A stretch of DNA of 64,000 nt, from assembly GCF_014698065.1 (NCBI RefSeq), contig NZ_JACJSI010000025.1, positions 1 through 64,000 of the forward strand, written 5' to 3'. Each line of letters opens with the position of its first letter. Positions within the stretch are counted from its first letter, which is position 1. A program made the translations under genes and the position numbers. Shown here in pieces: positions 1-9,299 of this stretch. The DNA is from Nostoc flagelliforme FACHB-838. GTDB taxonomy: Bacteria > Cyanobacteriota > Cyanobacteriia > Cyanobacteriales > Nostocaceae. The notes beneath the pieces were generated by a model, which was not told the DNA's origin, searched no databases, and saw only the letters and a program-made list of their open reading frames with translations.

Positions 1-2
1 GG

Positions 3-92
3 TCATGGTTGAAGAGTCGAATTCGTCAACAACTTATTCAATTTGACTGTATCAGGGATGCTATGGAATATGTACTTCGCCTAGCGTCCTAA
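3..92 (+). pseudogene. 3' end of a transposase gene (IS630-like), cut by the window edge
   Basis: The third frame is open from the window edge to a TAA at 90-92. It encodes about 29 residues beginning SWLKSRIRQQL and ending in EYVLRLAS. A Trp-Leu-Lys followed by basic residues and a short helical tail resembles the C-termini of IS630-type DDE transposases. The rest of the gene lies outside the window, so it may be intact or broken. The family call is from a short stretch only and is tentative. Confidence 0.45.
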
Positions 93-363
93 CCGCCTTG
101 TCTGTTGCTATAACTTTGTTAACCGAACCGTATTGCCAGCTATCCCGCCCGAAAATAAACGGCTTAGTTTTTCCTATTGCCTACCCTGTGTTTCATCCAA
201 AAGAAAATTGCATAAAAAAAGCCCCTGGTATTACTACCAAGGGTGAAAGAAATAATACTATTTCACTTAATGTTTGTCTGAGATGTCCCTGCAATCGCCT
301 CTACTTAGACAAGAGGCTGGAGTGTTTCTCAAATACTACAGCAAAAAGTGAGCAGGTATAAAA
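93..363. other. intergenic region, clpC 3' side
   Basis: This 271-bp stretch lies between the transposase fragment and the clpC stop. Its only clear feature is the clpC terminator at 213-243. An 87-codon open frame crosses it, but it runs through the terminator and has no family-like sequence. Confidence 0.5.
213..243 (-). terminator. rho-independent terminator of clpC
   Basis: On the minus strand, arms CCCTTGGTA (243-235) and TACCAGGGG (230-222) form a 9-bp stem with one G-T pair around a 4-nt loop. A run of seven T follows at 220-214. It lies about 120 bp past the clpC stop in the correct orientation. Confidence 0.85.
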
Positions 364-2817
364 TTAGCCAACATTCGCCAACAGTAGTTCTCGTTTTTCT
401 GATTTTTTAACTCTCACTTGAGAGTCATCATCAACATCAACGAAGGCTGTGTCTCCATCTGTAATTTCACCAGACAGCATTGCTTCAGCCAAAGAATCTT
501 CTAGGAGACGCATAATTGCCCGACGTAATGGTCTAGCACCATAACTAGGGTTGTAGCCTTCTCGTACCACAAGCTCTTTGAAGCGATCGCTAACTTCTAA
601 AATAATTCCCTTTTCTGTCAACCGCTTAGAAACTTCACGAAGCATAATCTCAGCGATTTGCTTCACTTCATCCCTAGAAAGCTGGGTGAAGACGATAATT
701 TCATCAAGACGGTTGAGGAATTCAGGACGGAAGTAGGCTTTCAATTCTTCATTTACCAAGGTGCGGATGCGGTTATAACTAGCGTCGGCTTGAGTGTCGA
801 AGTCAAAGCCTAAGCCACTACCGCCTTTTTCAATCACCTTGGAACCGATGTTAGAAGTCAAAATGATCAGCGTGTTCTTGAAGTCCACTTTCCGACCTTT
901 GGCATCAGTCAGATGACCGTCATCCAAGAGTTGCAACAACATATTGAATACATCAGGGTGTGCTTTTTCGATTTCGTCGAATAGCAGCACTGAGTATGGT
1001 TTCCGCCGCACGGCTTCTGTAAGCTGTCCACCTTCGTCGTATCCTACATAGCCAGGAGGCGAACCAATTAGTTTGGCGACGGTGTGGCTTTCCATGTATT
1101 CGGACATATCTAAGCGAATCATTGAGTCTTCCGCACCGAAGAAGTAGGAAGCTAATGCCTTCGCCAATTCTGTTTTACCGACTCCAGTTGGGCCAGAGAA
1201 GATAAAGCTAGCAATGGGACGATTGGGATTTTTTAGTCCAACGCGGGCGCGACGGATACCGCGAGATACAGCCGATACTGCTTGCTCTTGACCGATGAGC
1301 CGCTGATGCAGAGTGTCTTCTAGGTGTAAGAGCAACTCTGACTCAGATTCAGTGAGTTTGTTCACTGGTACACCAGTCCAAGAAGCAACGATTTGGGCGA
1401 TATCTTCTTCGTCAACGACGCTAGAGTTGACAGGTTGATCGTTTAGTGCAAACGTTGCTTGCAGTTGTTCTGCGAGTTTTAATTCTTGGTCGCGCAGTTG
1501 TGTAGCTTTGTCAAAATCTTGAACTCTGACTGCTGCTTCTTTTTCTTTGGTAACACCAGCAAGTTCACGCTTGAGTTCCTTATTCGGAGAACTTTGAGAG
1601 TTCCGTAAACGAACGCGGGAACCAGCTTCATCAATCAAGTCTATTGCCTTATCTGGCAAGAAGCGATCGCTAATATAGCGGTCTGATAATTCTGCTGCTG
1701 CTACAAGTGCCGCATCCAAAATTGTCACTTTGTGATGCTGTTCATAAGCGCCGCGCAAGCCGTAAAGAATTTGTACGGTTTCTTCTACCGAGGGTTCCCC
1801 GACCTTAATTGGTTGGAAACGACGCTCTAGGGCGGCATCGCGCTCGATATGCTTGCGATATTCATCAAGGGTAGTTGCGCCGATGCACTGGAGTTCACCC
1901 CGTGCTAAGGCAGGTTTGAGGATGTTGGCTGCATCCAAACCACCTTCTGTACCACCAGCGCCAACCAAGGTGTGAATTTCGTCAATCACCAAGATGATAT
2001 TGCCGACAGTGCGAACTTCTTCTACAACTTTTTTGATGCGTTCTTCAAAATCGCCACGGAAGCGAGTTCCAGCTACCAAAGACCCCATGTCGAGGCTGAT
2101 AACTTGCTTGTCCTGTAAGGTTTCGGGAACATCTTGGTTGACAATACGTTGAGCTAGACCTTCTGCGATCGCAGTTTTACCAACTCCGGGTTCGCCAATC
2201 AACACTGGGTTATTTTTAGTGCGGCGACCGAGAATTTGAATCGCCCGCTCAATTTCCTTCTCACGACCGACTACTGGGTCGAGTCTGCCTTCTTGGGCTA
2301 ATTTGGTCAAATTTCTGCCAAACTCTTCCATCGTTAGCGGTTGGGTGCGCTTTTGATTACCACTACCAGCAAAAGCTGGTGCATTTTCACCCAAACGCCG
2401 AACAATGGCGCTGCGGACACTCTTGAAGTCAACTCCTAGATTTTGCAGTACTTTGGCGGCAACACCTTCGCCAGCCTCAGTTAATCCTAAGAGTAAGTGT
2501 TCAGTGTTAATGTAATTTTGTCCCAAACTATGAGCTTCTTTAAACGATTGCTCGAAGAGGCTTTTTACTTTAGGAGTAAAAGGAATTTCTGGTGGTACAA
2601 AGCCAGAACCCCTACCAATAATCTTTTCTACCTCGCGACGTGCATCTTTGAGGGTAACGCCTAATTCGGCCAGCACTTTAGCAGCAACCCCAGTTCCTTC
2701 TCCCATCAAACCCAGGAGAATTTGTTCTGTTCCTACAAAGTTGTGTCCCAGGCGACGGGCTTCCTCCTGAGCTAACATAATTACTCTAATGGCTTCGGAA
2801 GTGAAGTGTTCAAACAT
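364..2817 (-). CDS. clpC: ATP-dependent Clp protease ATP-binding subunit ClpC
   Basis: Hsp100/AAA+ unfoldase that feeds substrates to the ClpP protease. An N-terminal double Clp-N domain occupies roughly residues 1-145. The first AAA module has Walker A GEPGVGKT, a UVR-like coiled segment follows, and the second AAA module has Walker A GPTGVGKT and a ClpB-D2-type C-terminus. The frame is open to 2874, but family members begin MFEHFT/MFERFT, so the start is set at 2817, giving 817 aa. The segments between the Clp-N repeats ([16 protein letters not shown]) differ from the ClpC I remember best, so this may be a second, divergent ClpC. Nostocales often carry more than one. It is monocistronic, with its own terminator at 213-243. 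Confidence 0.95.
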   Translation of the reverse strand: MFEHFTSEAIRVIMLAQEEARRLGHNFVGTEQILLGLMGEGTGVAAKVLAELGVTLKDARREVEKIIGRGSGFVPPEIPFTPKVKSLFEQSFKEAHSLGQNYINTEHLLLGLTEAGEGVAAKVLQNLGVDFKSVRSAIVRRLGENAPAFAGSGNQKRTQPLTMEEFGRNLTKLAQEGRLDPVVGREKEIERAIQILGRRTKNNPVLIGEPGVGKTAIAEGLAQRIVNQDVPETLQDKQVISLDMGSLVAGTRFRGDFEERIKKVVEEVRTVGNIILVIDEIHTLVGAGGTEGGLDAANILKPALARGELQCIGATTLDEYRKHIERDAALERRFQPIKVGEPSVEETVQILYGLRGAYEQHHKVTILDAALVAAAELSDRYISDRFLPDKAIDLIDEAGSRVRLRNSQSSPNKELKRELAGVTKEKEAAVRVQDFDKATQLRDQELKLAEQLQATFALNDQPVNSSVVDEEDIAQIVASWTGVPVNKLTESESELLLHLEDTLHQRLIGQEQAVSAVSRGIRRARVGLKNPNRPIASFIFSGPTGVGKTELAKALASYFFGAEDSMIRLDMSEYMESHTVAKLIGSPPGYVGYDEGGQLTEAVRRKPYSVLLFDEIEKAHPDVFNMLLQLLDDGHLTDAKGRKVDFKNTLIILTSNIGSKVIEKGGSGLGFDFDTQADASYNRIRTLVNEELKAYFRPEFLNRLDEIIVFTQLSRDEVKQIAEIMLREVSKRLTEKGIILEVSDRFKELVVREGYNPSYGARPLRRAIMRLLEDSLAEAMLSGEITDGDTAFVDVDDDSQVRVKKSEKRELLLANVG

Positions 2818-3125
2818 AATGGGTTCTTGCTCCCTCGCTGCTTGGACTTTGGGTGAGATAAAATTCACCCTCATCTAAAGTTTTTTGTATTTTCTTAAGG
2901 ACTAATGTAACTTTATTTAAAGTTAAGTGGCAGTGGTGAGAGCCGTAAGACATCAGGTGTACTTGCCGTCTACTAGGAGTGCTGAGTGGAATACGGAGAA
3001 AGCCAGAAGTTCTAAAGTTGACAGTTAAGCTTTCGGTATTTGACAATTTTGTTTTGTCTGCCCTGTTTTCCACTGTCAGCTAAACTTAAAATTCAGGACT
3101 TAGCACTCTAAACTCAGGACTGACA
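2818..3125. other. intergenic region between divergent clpC and the DUF3288-like gene
   Basis: This 308-bp spacer must hold the promoters of both divergent genes. I see no clear operator or hairpin. A minus-strand open frame (2810-3073) overlaps the clpC start and has no recognisable content. Confidence 0.4.
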
Positions 3126-3422
3126 ATGACTGAAGCAACGGCCGGTAAAGATCAACAACATCCACTTTATAACCGCGATCGCCCCCTTATTGATATTTTA
3201 CTCGCTCAAGAGGCGACAGACTATAACTTAGCAGAATTGGCTAGACTGCGAATGCGTTATCAAGGGTTTCCAGGGGCCAGAGATATCCAAAAAGACCTAG
3301 ATAAAGTCTTGCAGCAGTGGGGTTTGACCGAAACCGAGCTTTTTGAAAAAACTCGTCAGATTCACAATATCGGGGGTATTTACAAAAGTCGCGGCAAGAA
3401 AGATGAACAAGATTGGAATTAG
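3126..3422 (+). CDS. DUF3288-like small cyanobacterial protein
   Basis: A 98-aa soluble protein with no signal peptide or membrane span. The block YNLAELARLRMRYQGFPGA, then DIQKDLDKVLQQWGLTE and a basic tail ending DEQDWN, matches what I recall of the cyanobacterial DUF3288 family, whose function is unknown. The ATG is preceded by AGGA seven bases upstream, supporting this start. It diverges from clpC and converges with the MCE gene. The family name is from memory. Confidence 0.85.
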   Translation: MTEATAGKDQQHPLYNRDRPLIDILLAQEATDYNLAELARLRMRYQGFPGARDIQKDLDKVLQQWGLTETELFEKTRQIHNIGGIYKSRGKKDEQDWN

Positions 3423-3472
3423 GGAATTGGCAATTGGGCATTGGGCATGGGGCAATAAATCAATAGTTCCTC

Positions 3473-3529
3473 TTCCCCTGCTCCCTGCTCCCTGCTCCCT
3501 GCTCCCTGCTCCCTGCCCCCTGCCCCCTA
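3473..3529. repeat. heptamer tandem repeat (CTCCCTG)n
   Basis: About seven tandem copies of a 7-bp unit, CTCCCTG drifting to CCCCCTG. This is the short tandemly repeated repetitive (STRR) type common in heterocystous cyanobacteria. It abuts the 3' end of the MCE gene and reaches its stop codon. A degenerate run of TTGGGCA-type units lies just before it at 3425-3455. Confidence 0.85.
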
Positions 3530-4972
3530 CTTCCCTTGCTCCCGTTGCTTGCCATATTCCCGCAGCTGCTTCAAGAGGTTTTCTTGAGATGAGCTAGAGA
3601 TAGACGGACTGGGGGTTGGTTCAAGTATGGTGTCGGTACTACCAAAATTAAAAGGCGAGGGATTAATTGGGTAGATAGGTAAGGACTTGTCATTAGACAT
3701 CGCCTCATTAGACATCGCCTGTTGAGTTGGTGCTGGGGTAGGAATTAAATTATTTGGTTTGCTCACAGCAGCTTTTACTGAATCTAAAGTAGTAGCAACC
3801 TGCACTTGCTGCTGCATCTCTTGCGTAGAAGATACTAAACCACTTAGACCATTCACCAATTGCCGCAGATTTTTGCGGAAAGCAGGATCACCTGTCAATT
3901 CATCCAAATCAGATGTAATTTTTTGGGTATTTTCAAAGGTTACTCGTGCTGAATCTAAAGTTTGTTGCAGCACCACCACATTTTTTGGATCATTTAAGCT
4001 TTTAGAAGCATCGCGTAAATTAGCTGAGGCTTGCGCTGCATTTTCCGAAAGAGTTTCTAAATTGTTGAGTAATTCTCCTTGAGTCAATCGATTGACAGAT
4101 GGTGATAAGCTACTGACTGTAACACGCAGTTGGTTGCTGGTTTCGGTAATATTATTCAAAGCGCCAACCAGTGCAGAACGATTAGTTGTTAACAGATTAT
4201 CCAGGTTATTCAGCAAGCGACTTGCTTGAGTTGCAGTTCCACCAAATTTATTTACGGCTTGAGTCGCGGATGCATTAAATTGGGTTGTCGCCCGTTGCAC
4301 TGAATTAGCGGTGGCAGAAAAGGTATTAAGTTGTTGCCGTAAGTTTTTGGTCAAACCTCGGAGATCCTGACTTAGTTCTGTAAAACTAGATGCTGCGCTT
4401 GTAGTTGCTTCTAGAACCCCATTGACATTTCTATAAAATTTTGGATCATTGTATACACCAGCTAGCTCAGTTGAACTGCGAATCAGTTCATCAACACTAA
4501 TCCCAACCTGACCTTTTAACCGAGTGCCATTACAGACTATCAGACTAGGGTTGCAATTTTTGTCTAGAGGTTTAGCAGTCACAACCCCAGTAGGCAACGT
4601 TGCTTTTGGTGTGATGTCGATAATACTTTCACTAATTAATCCGCTTTGATTAGCTTCCACCACTACATTACGGGGGATAATTAGATCAGTTTGGCCTATT
4701 TCAATCTCTACATCAATGGCATTTGGCCCTGGTCGAACCTGAGAAATAGCTCCTACCTTAACGCCACGATAACGAACTGCTGATCCTTTTTGCATTCCGC
4801 CAGCGTTAGCAAATTCCACAATAACTTTATATGAACGGCCAGCAGCAGTGAATCTGTTTAACCACAGAAAGAGTAATCCAAATACCCCTATTCCTAGCAG
4901 GAGTAATAACCCCACAGAGCCTTCTCTAAATGTTCGCCCAGACGCGAAGCGGCTTGTCATAAGACCTCGCAT
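3527..4972 (-). CDS. MCE/MlaD-family lipid-transport substrate-binding protein
   Basis: Likely periplasmic lipid-binding subunit of a cyanobacterial Mla-type ABC transporter. The order is a short basic N-terminus, one membrane anchor (LLLLLGIGVFGLLFLWL, about residues 20-39), an MCE domain to about residue 125, a long helical region full of Asn, Thr and Ser (about 170-400), and a Pro/Ser-rich tail. The frame is open to 4993, but GGTGGAGG sits eight bases before the ATG at 4972, so 481 aa is preferred. The ATPase gene lies directly upstream on the same strand, 159 bp away, and the two probably form an operon. No permease (MlaE) gene is seen here. The last codons run into the heptamer repeat. 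Confidence 0.9.
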   Translation of the reverse strand: MRGLMTSRFASGRTFREGSVGLLLLLGIGVFGLLFLWLNRFTAAGRSYKVIVEFANAGGMQKGSAVRYRGVKVGAISQVRPGPNAIDVEIEIGQTDLIIPRNVVVEANQSGLISESIIDITPKATLPTGVVTAKPLDKNCNPSLIVCNGTRLKGQVGISVDELIRSSTELAGVYNDPKFYRNVNGVLEATTSAASSFTELSQDLRGLTKNLRQQLNTFSATANSVQRATTQFNASATQAVNKFGGTATQASRLLNNLDNLLTTNRSALVGALNNITETSNQLRVTVSSLSPSVNRLTQGELLNNLETLSENAAQASANLRDASKSLNDPKNVVVLQQTLDSARVTFENTQKITSDLDELTGDPAFRKNLRQLVNGLSGLVSSTQEMQQQVQVATTLDSVKAAVSKPNNLIPTPAPTQQAMSNEAMSNDKSLPIYPINPSPFNFGSTDTILEPTPSPSISSSSQENLLKQLREYGKQREQGK

Positions 4973-4993
4973 TTTTTTTGCCTCCACCAACAA

Positions 4994-5131
4994 CCAATTA
5001 GGAGTTAGGAGTTAAAAGTTATAAATTATGAGTTAGGAGTTATAAGTTATGAGTTGAATTTAACTTCTCATTCCTCATTGTTAACTCTTCACTTCTCATT
5101 CTTAACTTCTCACTCCTCACTTTTTAAGTTT
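4994..5131. repeat. short degenerate repeats between ABC ATPase and MCE genes
   Basis: The spacer holds several copies of GAGTTAGGAGTTA/AGTTATGAGTT on one side and the complementary AACTTCTCATTCCTCA-type units on the other. A transcript could fold the two halves together into a long imperfect hairpin. STRR-like; no function is assigned. Confidence 0.65.
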
Positions 5132-5914
5132 CTAGCCGACGACTTGAATCGGGCCTTGCACACTTCCACTGATAAATTGTCTGATCAAGGGATGTTCTGT
5201 GTTGTATATCTCACTAACTGTACCTTGCCACTGCACTCTACCTTCATAGAGAAATATAAGTCTATCAGCTGTACGGCGGATAGTGCTGTCTTGGTGGGTA
5301 ACAACAGCATAAGTACTACAAACTCCATGTAAACATTGCAAATGGCGGATTAAATCTTCGATTACTGTTGAGGCAATAGGATCAAGTCCGGCTGTTGGTT
5401 CGTCGTATAGTAGAACTTCTGGGCCTTCTGAGGGACTATCGGGGTTAGACATAATTGCACGGGCAAAACTTACCCGTTTTCGCATTCCCCCGGAAAGTTC
5501 GGCTGGGTAGAGGTCGCTTATTGCTGGCAAACCTACCATCTCCAGTTTCTCTTTTACCAAATTTTGAATGCGCGATCGCGGCAGCTTGGAATTTTGATAA
5601 AGCAGAAATCCCACATTTTCCTCCACCGTCAGGGAATCAAATAGCGCCGCCTGCTGAAACACCATGCCAATGCCAACCTGCTGGCCACCATCCTCAATCA
5701 AACCGTCTCGCCGCACTCCTTGCAGATAAATTTCTCCTGCGTCGGGAGTAAGTAACCCCGCCATTATCCGCAAAATCGTTGATTTCCCAGTCCCTGATGG
5801 GCCAATAATTCCCAGTGCTTCTCCCCGGTAAATGGTCAAGTCTACATTATCTAGAACTTTATGGCTACCAAAGGACTTAGAAACACCTTTCAGTTCAATC
5901 AATGGTTCAGTCAT
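5132..5914 (-). CDS. ABC transporter ATP-binding protein, MlaF-type
   Basis: A 260-aa cytoplasmic ATPase expected to power lipid transport with the MCE protein. It has Walker A GPSGTGKST (38-46), Q-loop VFQQAALF, signature LSGGMRKR (140-147), Walker B VLLYDEP (167-173) and an H-loop His in VVTHQDS. The GMRKR signature and the FDSLTVEENVGF segment are typical of MlaF/TGD3-like ATPases. It is the first gene of a two-gene unit with the MCE gene. The permease partner must be encoded elsewhere. Confidence 0.93.
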   Translation of the reverse strand: MTEPLIELKGVSKSFGSHKVLDNVDLTIYRGEALGIIGPSGTGKSTILRIMAGLLTPDAGEIYLQGVRRDGLIEDGGQQVGIGMVFQQAALFDSLTVEENVGFLLYQNSKLPRSRIQNLVKEKLEMVGLPAISDLYPAELSGGMRKRVSFARAIMSNPDSPSEGPEVLLYDEPTAGLDPIASTVIEDLIRHLQCLHGVCSTYAVVTHQDSTIRRTADRLIFLYEGRVQWQGTVSEIYNTEHPLIRQFISGSVQGPIQVVG

Positions 5915-6569
5915 TAGTTATTAGTCATTGGTCATTGGTGAGCCAGTGCCTTGGGTGAGTTCCCCAATTTGTATGTACTCCTTCCCTCCGGGACAATTCC
6001 CCAAATGGAGAAGTAACTGGCGTTAGCGATGTACCCTTACAAAGAAGCAAGTTATTATATATAGCGGACGCACCAGAAAGAGCGTCATTAGTCAGCAGAA
6101 AATAAACAAATGACTACTGACAATTAACTAAGGACAAATGTGTCCAATAGTCATGTAATGCTTATTGGTAGGGAATTGTATGGTACATTATAAGTATATG
6201 ATTACCATTATGATTAGCAAACTTTATTTTTGTAGCATAATATTTGGTTATTTGCGATATTTAATTAATGTCCCAAAAATACCATCAATGCAAGGCTTTG
6301 GAAGACACTGTAGTAATTGAATGTCTCAGCGATCGCAAACTAAGGCTCTATTTTTGTGTAGATATCAACAAAGTAATTTAGTAGTACAAACACACTAATT
6401 TTTGTCGTAAATACTCAGAGAAAAGCTATAATAGTAAAAAATAATTAACAGTTTTGTATAAAAATATAGCGTCTTTACTTAGTTTTTTAAATTAAAAGGT
6501 TCAGATTATAGACTTATCTAAAAAATCGATAATCTGGAAATTGGCAAAATCTAAAATTCTTCACTAGTA
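5915..6569. other. long AT-rich intergenic region with repeats
   Basis: It begins with degenerate heptamers of the GTCATTAGTTATTAGTCATTGG type. A GCCAGT/ACTGGC foldback element follows (5940-6023), and then about 450 bp of AT-rich sequence without a credible gene. Probably carries the ltaE promoter at its right end. Confidence 0.5.
5940..6023. repeat. foldback repeat, GCCAGT/ACTGGC family, copy A
   Basis: Left end GAGCCAGTGC (5940-5949) and right end AACTGGCGT (6015-6023) are inverted relative to each other. The interior is unlike copies B (22130) and C (26941), but the ends are the same. Confidence 0.7.
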
Positions 6570-6590
6570 TTGTAACAATTACTGTTACAA
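6570..6590. promoter_or_regulatory. perfect inverted repeat just upstream of ltaE (possible operator)
   Basis: TTGTAACA and TGTTACAA flank a 5-nt spacer, giving a perfect 8-bp dyad. It ends 15 bp before the ltaE ATG. That position would block transcription initiation or early elongation, as expected for a repressor site. The spacing does not fit an NtcA site (GTA-N8-TAC). The protein that binds it is unknown. Confidence 0.45.
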
Positions 6591-6605
6591 ATTAAAATAG
6601 AAATT

Positions 6606-7652
6606 ATGAGTAGCCAATTAGAACAGTTTGCAAGTGATAATTACTCTGGCATTTGTCCGGAAGCTTTGGAATATATGATTAGGGCAAATCAAGGTAGTGT
6701 TCCAGCATACGGAAATGATGAATGGACTCAAAAAGCTACAGATTATTTTCGGGAACTCTTTGAAATTGATTGTGAAGTATTTTTTACCTTTAATGGTACA
6801 GCCGCAAATTCTTTATCTTTAGCTGCTCTTTGTCAGTCATATCACAGCGTCATTTGTCATGAAACATCTCATATAGAAACAGATGAGTGTGGCGCACCTG
6901 AGTTTGCATCTAATGGCTCTAAACTGCTACTTGCTCAAGGTAAAAATGGCAAATTAACATCAGAGGCTATAGAGGCAATTGTCACGAAGCGTACTGACAT
7001 TCATTATCCCAAGCCTAAAGTTATTAGCATTACACAATCTACTGAATTAGGAACTTTATATTCTATTGAGGATCTTTTAAGTATTAAAGAAGTTGCGAAC
7101 AAGTACAACTTAAAGGTTCACATGGATGGCGCTCGTTTTGCGAATGCAGTTGCTGCTATGAATAAAAGCCCTGCTGAAATTACTTGGAAAGCTGGAGTAG
7201 ATGTATTGTGTTTTTGTGGTACAAAAAATGGCATGGCATTAGGTGAAGCAATTCTTTTCTTCAACAAAACCTTAGCAGAGGATTTTGATTATCGATGCAA
7301 ACAAGCAGGTCAGCTAGCCTCAAAAATGCGGTTTATTTCTGCTCCCTGGTTGGGTTTATTAGAAACTGGCGCTTGGCTAAAAAATGCTAGGCATGCAAAT
7401 CAATGTGCTGAATACTTAGAAAATCAATTATTAAACATAGAAGGCGTTGATTTGATGTTTCCTAGAGAAGCCAATGCCGTGTTTGTTAAATTACCTGAAG
7501 AAGTTATTTACAGTTTAAAAGCAAAAAATTGGCAATTTTATACATTCATTGGTGTGGGAGGTGTACGTTTTATGTGTTCTTGGAACACTACTCAATTAAG
7601 GATTGATGAATTGATTAGTGATATTAAAAACGCAACTATTTACAAAAACTAA
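6606..7652 (+). CDS. ltaE: low-specificity L-threonine aldolase (beta-eliminating lyase family)
   Basis: PLP enzyme that cleaves threonine/allo-threonine to glycine and acetaldehyde. Its 348 aa match the family length. The N-terminal FASDNYSGICPEAL block, the HETSHIETDECGAPE block, the KVHMDGARFANA Asp motif and the PLP-lysine motif CGTKNG (Lys207) are all present. The gene is more AT-rich than its neighbours and there is no clear ribosome-binding site. A perfect dyad lies 15 bp before the ATG. A small winged-helix-like gene follows 38 bp downstream. The exact substrate could be another beta-hydroxy amino acid. Confidence 0.92.
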   Translation: MSSQLEQFASDNYSGICPEALEYMIRANQGSVPAYGNDEWTQKATDYFRELFEIDCEVFFTFNGTAANSLSLAALCQSYHSVICHETSHIETDECGAPEFASNGSKLLLAQGKNGKLTSEAIEAIVTKRTDIHYPKPKVISITQSTELGTLYSIEDLLSIKEVANKYNLKVHMDGARFANAVAAMNKSPAEITWKAGVDVLCFCGTKNGMALGEAILFFNKTLAEDFDYRCKQAGQLASKMRFISAPWLGLLETGAWLKNARHANQCAEYLENQLLNIEGVDLMFPREANAVFVKLPEEVIYSLKAKNWQFYTFIGVGGVRFMCSWNTTQLRIDELISDIKNATIYKN

Positions 7653-7690
7653 ATATCAAATAAGTTTATTAATCCTCAAACTTTCCAATT

Positions 7691-7909
7691 ATGAATCCTA
7701 TTAATCAGGCTATTTTAGAATCCCTGCGTTCTAGTGAGAAAACTGCTGGAGAATTAAAAGACATATTTAATTGTAGTTACAGCGTCCTTGATAAAGCATT
7801 GCAGGATCTTCTTGACGCACAGGAGATTGAAGCAGGATGGAGTAATGATGATTGTTCAGCAAAAATTTATCGGCTCAAGCGCCAGCAACAATCGGGCATA
7901 AAGACATGA
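7691..7909 (+). CDS. small winged-helix-like protein
   Basis: A 72-aa protein. INQAILESLRSSEKTAGELKDIF-NCSYSVLDKALQDLLDAQEIE reads as three helices with a turn, the pattern of a short winged helix-turn-helix (two helices, recognition helix, then a wing around GWSNDDCSAKIYRL). It is 38 bp after ltaE on the same strand and could be co-transcribed. It might regulate ltaE through the dyad at 6570-6590, which is inference only. No family was recognised and there is no strong ribosome-binding site. Confidence 0.6.
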   Translation: MNPINQAILESLRSSEKTAGELKDIFNCSYSVLDKALQDLLDAQEIEAGWSNDDCSAKIYRLKRQQQSGIKT

Positions 7910-8198
7910 GCCAAGATATGCAATATGAAAGTTGTGTATCTCGGCTCAATGTAGTCCAATACGGTTCAGTTAAGGCTAAAACTCTTTCCCAAAGTCAATT
8001 TTTTAACGAACCGCAAAGGACGCAAAGAGAAGAAAGAAATACTTAACCCAAGCGTATTGCAATATAGTCTGGTTATGCGCTTTTGGACTGAGTGGTGGGG
8101 AAGAAATTATGAGTAAGATTTGGTTGGCATCCCAATCCCCAGCCACTAGAAAAGGTTTTCTGGATCTAAGCTGTAGTTTCAAAACAAGAAATACCCGA

Positions 8199-9299
8199 TC
8201 ACGCTGAAATCGGCTCTTCAATATTTACCACCACAGCTTGTAGCTCCTTCGCTTTTTCCTCTGGTAAAGCATCATTAGCAAACATCCCTGCTGCAAGTTC
8301 GGTTCCCGCCAGATACTTCAGCCTTTCGCTTGTCCGATATGGTGGAAAAAACTCGGCATGTAAATGCGCTTCTGGATGGGCTAAACCATCAGTTGGCGCA
8401 CCAAACCAAGCCATCAAGTAAGGAAACGGACGATTCCACAAGCCGTCATACTTGAGAGTGACAGTTTTTAATGCTTTGGCAAGTCCCCAACGTTGTTCTG
8501 GGGTAAGTTCCATAAAATTGCTAACTGGCTCTTTTGGTGCAATCCAAACTTCATAGGGGTAACGAGCGCATACCGGGACAAATGCGATCGCATACTCATC
8601 TTCATAAATAATCCGTTGATTGTCTGCAATCTCCTTCTGAATCAAGTCTTGCAGTAAACCCCGCTGATGTTTTTCATAATACTCCTGCTGCATTGACAGC
8701 ATCCGCGCCGGGACAGGCGGTATAAAAGGATAAGCGTAAATTTGCCCGTGAGGATGGTGCAATGTTACACCCACCTCTACGCCTTTATTTTCAAAGGGCA
8801 GCACGTACTGAATTTGGGGATTTAGCCCTAGTTCACGGGTGCGATCGCCCCATACTTCTAACAGCAAATCTAAATGTTCTAACTCTAAGGAACTCAAGGA
8901 GGCGCGGGCATCTTGAGTAAAAACCACTACCTCACAGGCTCCATTAGCTGGTAACGTTTCCACGATGGTATCAGGTGGATTGTTCGCTGTCGGAATCAAT
9001 GACGGAAAGCGGTTATCGAACACTGCCACATCATACTTACCTTGGGGTAGTTCCGTAGGAAAGTCAGGGTTGGTGGTAGGTGCAAGGGGGTTGTATTCTG
9101 GGGGCGGCATGAATGTCCGCCCTTGACGGTGACTAGCATAAGCTACCCATTCACCCCGCAAGGGGTGCCAGCGCAGATGGGGATTAGCTTGCACTGGCTC
9201 GTTACTAGGGCTAGGGGCTTCTAACTGACTAGTAATTGGGTAGCGACTGTATAACTTGAGTTTGCGTCCGTCGGGCTTTAACAGCTTGTGGGAGTACAT
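8199..9299 (-). CDS. galT: galactose-1-phosphate uridylyltransferase
   Basis: Leloir pathway enzyme: UDP-glucose plus galactose-1-phosphate gives glucose-1-phosphate plus UDP-galactose. It has 366 aa. The active-site motif HPHGQ is at 182-186, with the nucleophilic His at 184. The N-terminal RWHPLRGEWVAYASHRQGR, the VFDNRFPSL block and the C-terminal HLHAEFFPPYR metal/substrate block are all present. AGGA precedes the ATG. The first 22 bases overlap the end of the GH2 gene, so the two are translationally coupled. This places galactose release (GH2) and galactose entry into metabolism in one unit. Confidence 0.96.
   Translation of the reverse strand: MYSHKLLKPDGRKLKLYSRYPITSQLEAPSPSNEPVQANPHLRWHPLRGEWVAYASHRQGRTFMPPPEYNPLAPTTNPDFPTELPQGKYDVAVFDNRFPSLIPTANNPPDTIVETLPANGACEVVVFTQDARASLSSLELEHLDLLLEVWGDRTRELGLNPQIQYVLPFENKGVEVGVTLHHPHGQIYAYPFIPPVPARMLSMQQEYYEKHQRGLLQDLIQKEIADNQRIIYEDEYAIAFVPVCARYPYEVWIAPKEPVSNFMELTPEQRWGLAKALKTVTLKYDGLWNRPFPYLMAWFGAPTDGLAHPEAHLHAEFFPPYRTSERLKYLAGTELAAGMFANDALPEEKAKELQAVVVNIEEPISA

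Noticed and set aside
98-361. Plus-strand 87-codon frame
   Set aside because: Runs antisense across the clpC terminator and lacks family features.
2810-3073. Minus-strand 87-codon frame overlapping the clpC start
   Set aside because: Overlaps the conserved ClpC N-terminus in another frame; composition is not protein-like.
6570-6590. NtcA binding site
   Set aside because: The dyad has GTA and TAC separated by 11 rather than 8 bases.
7852-8046. Plus-strand 64-codon frame overlapping the winged-helix-like gene
   Set aside because: Ends in a CGCAAAGGACGCAAAG-type dispersed repeat and has no ribosome-binding site.
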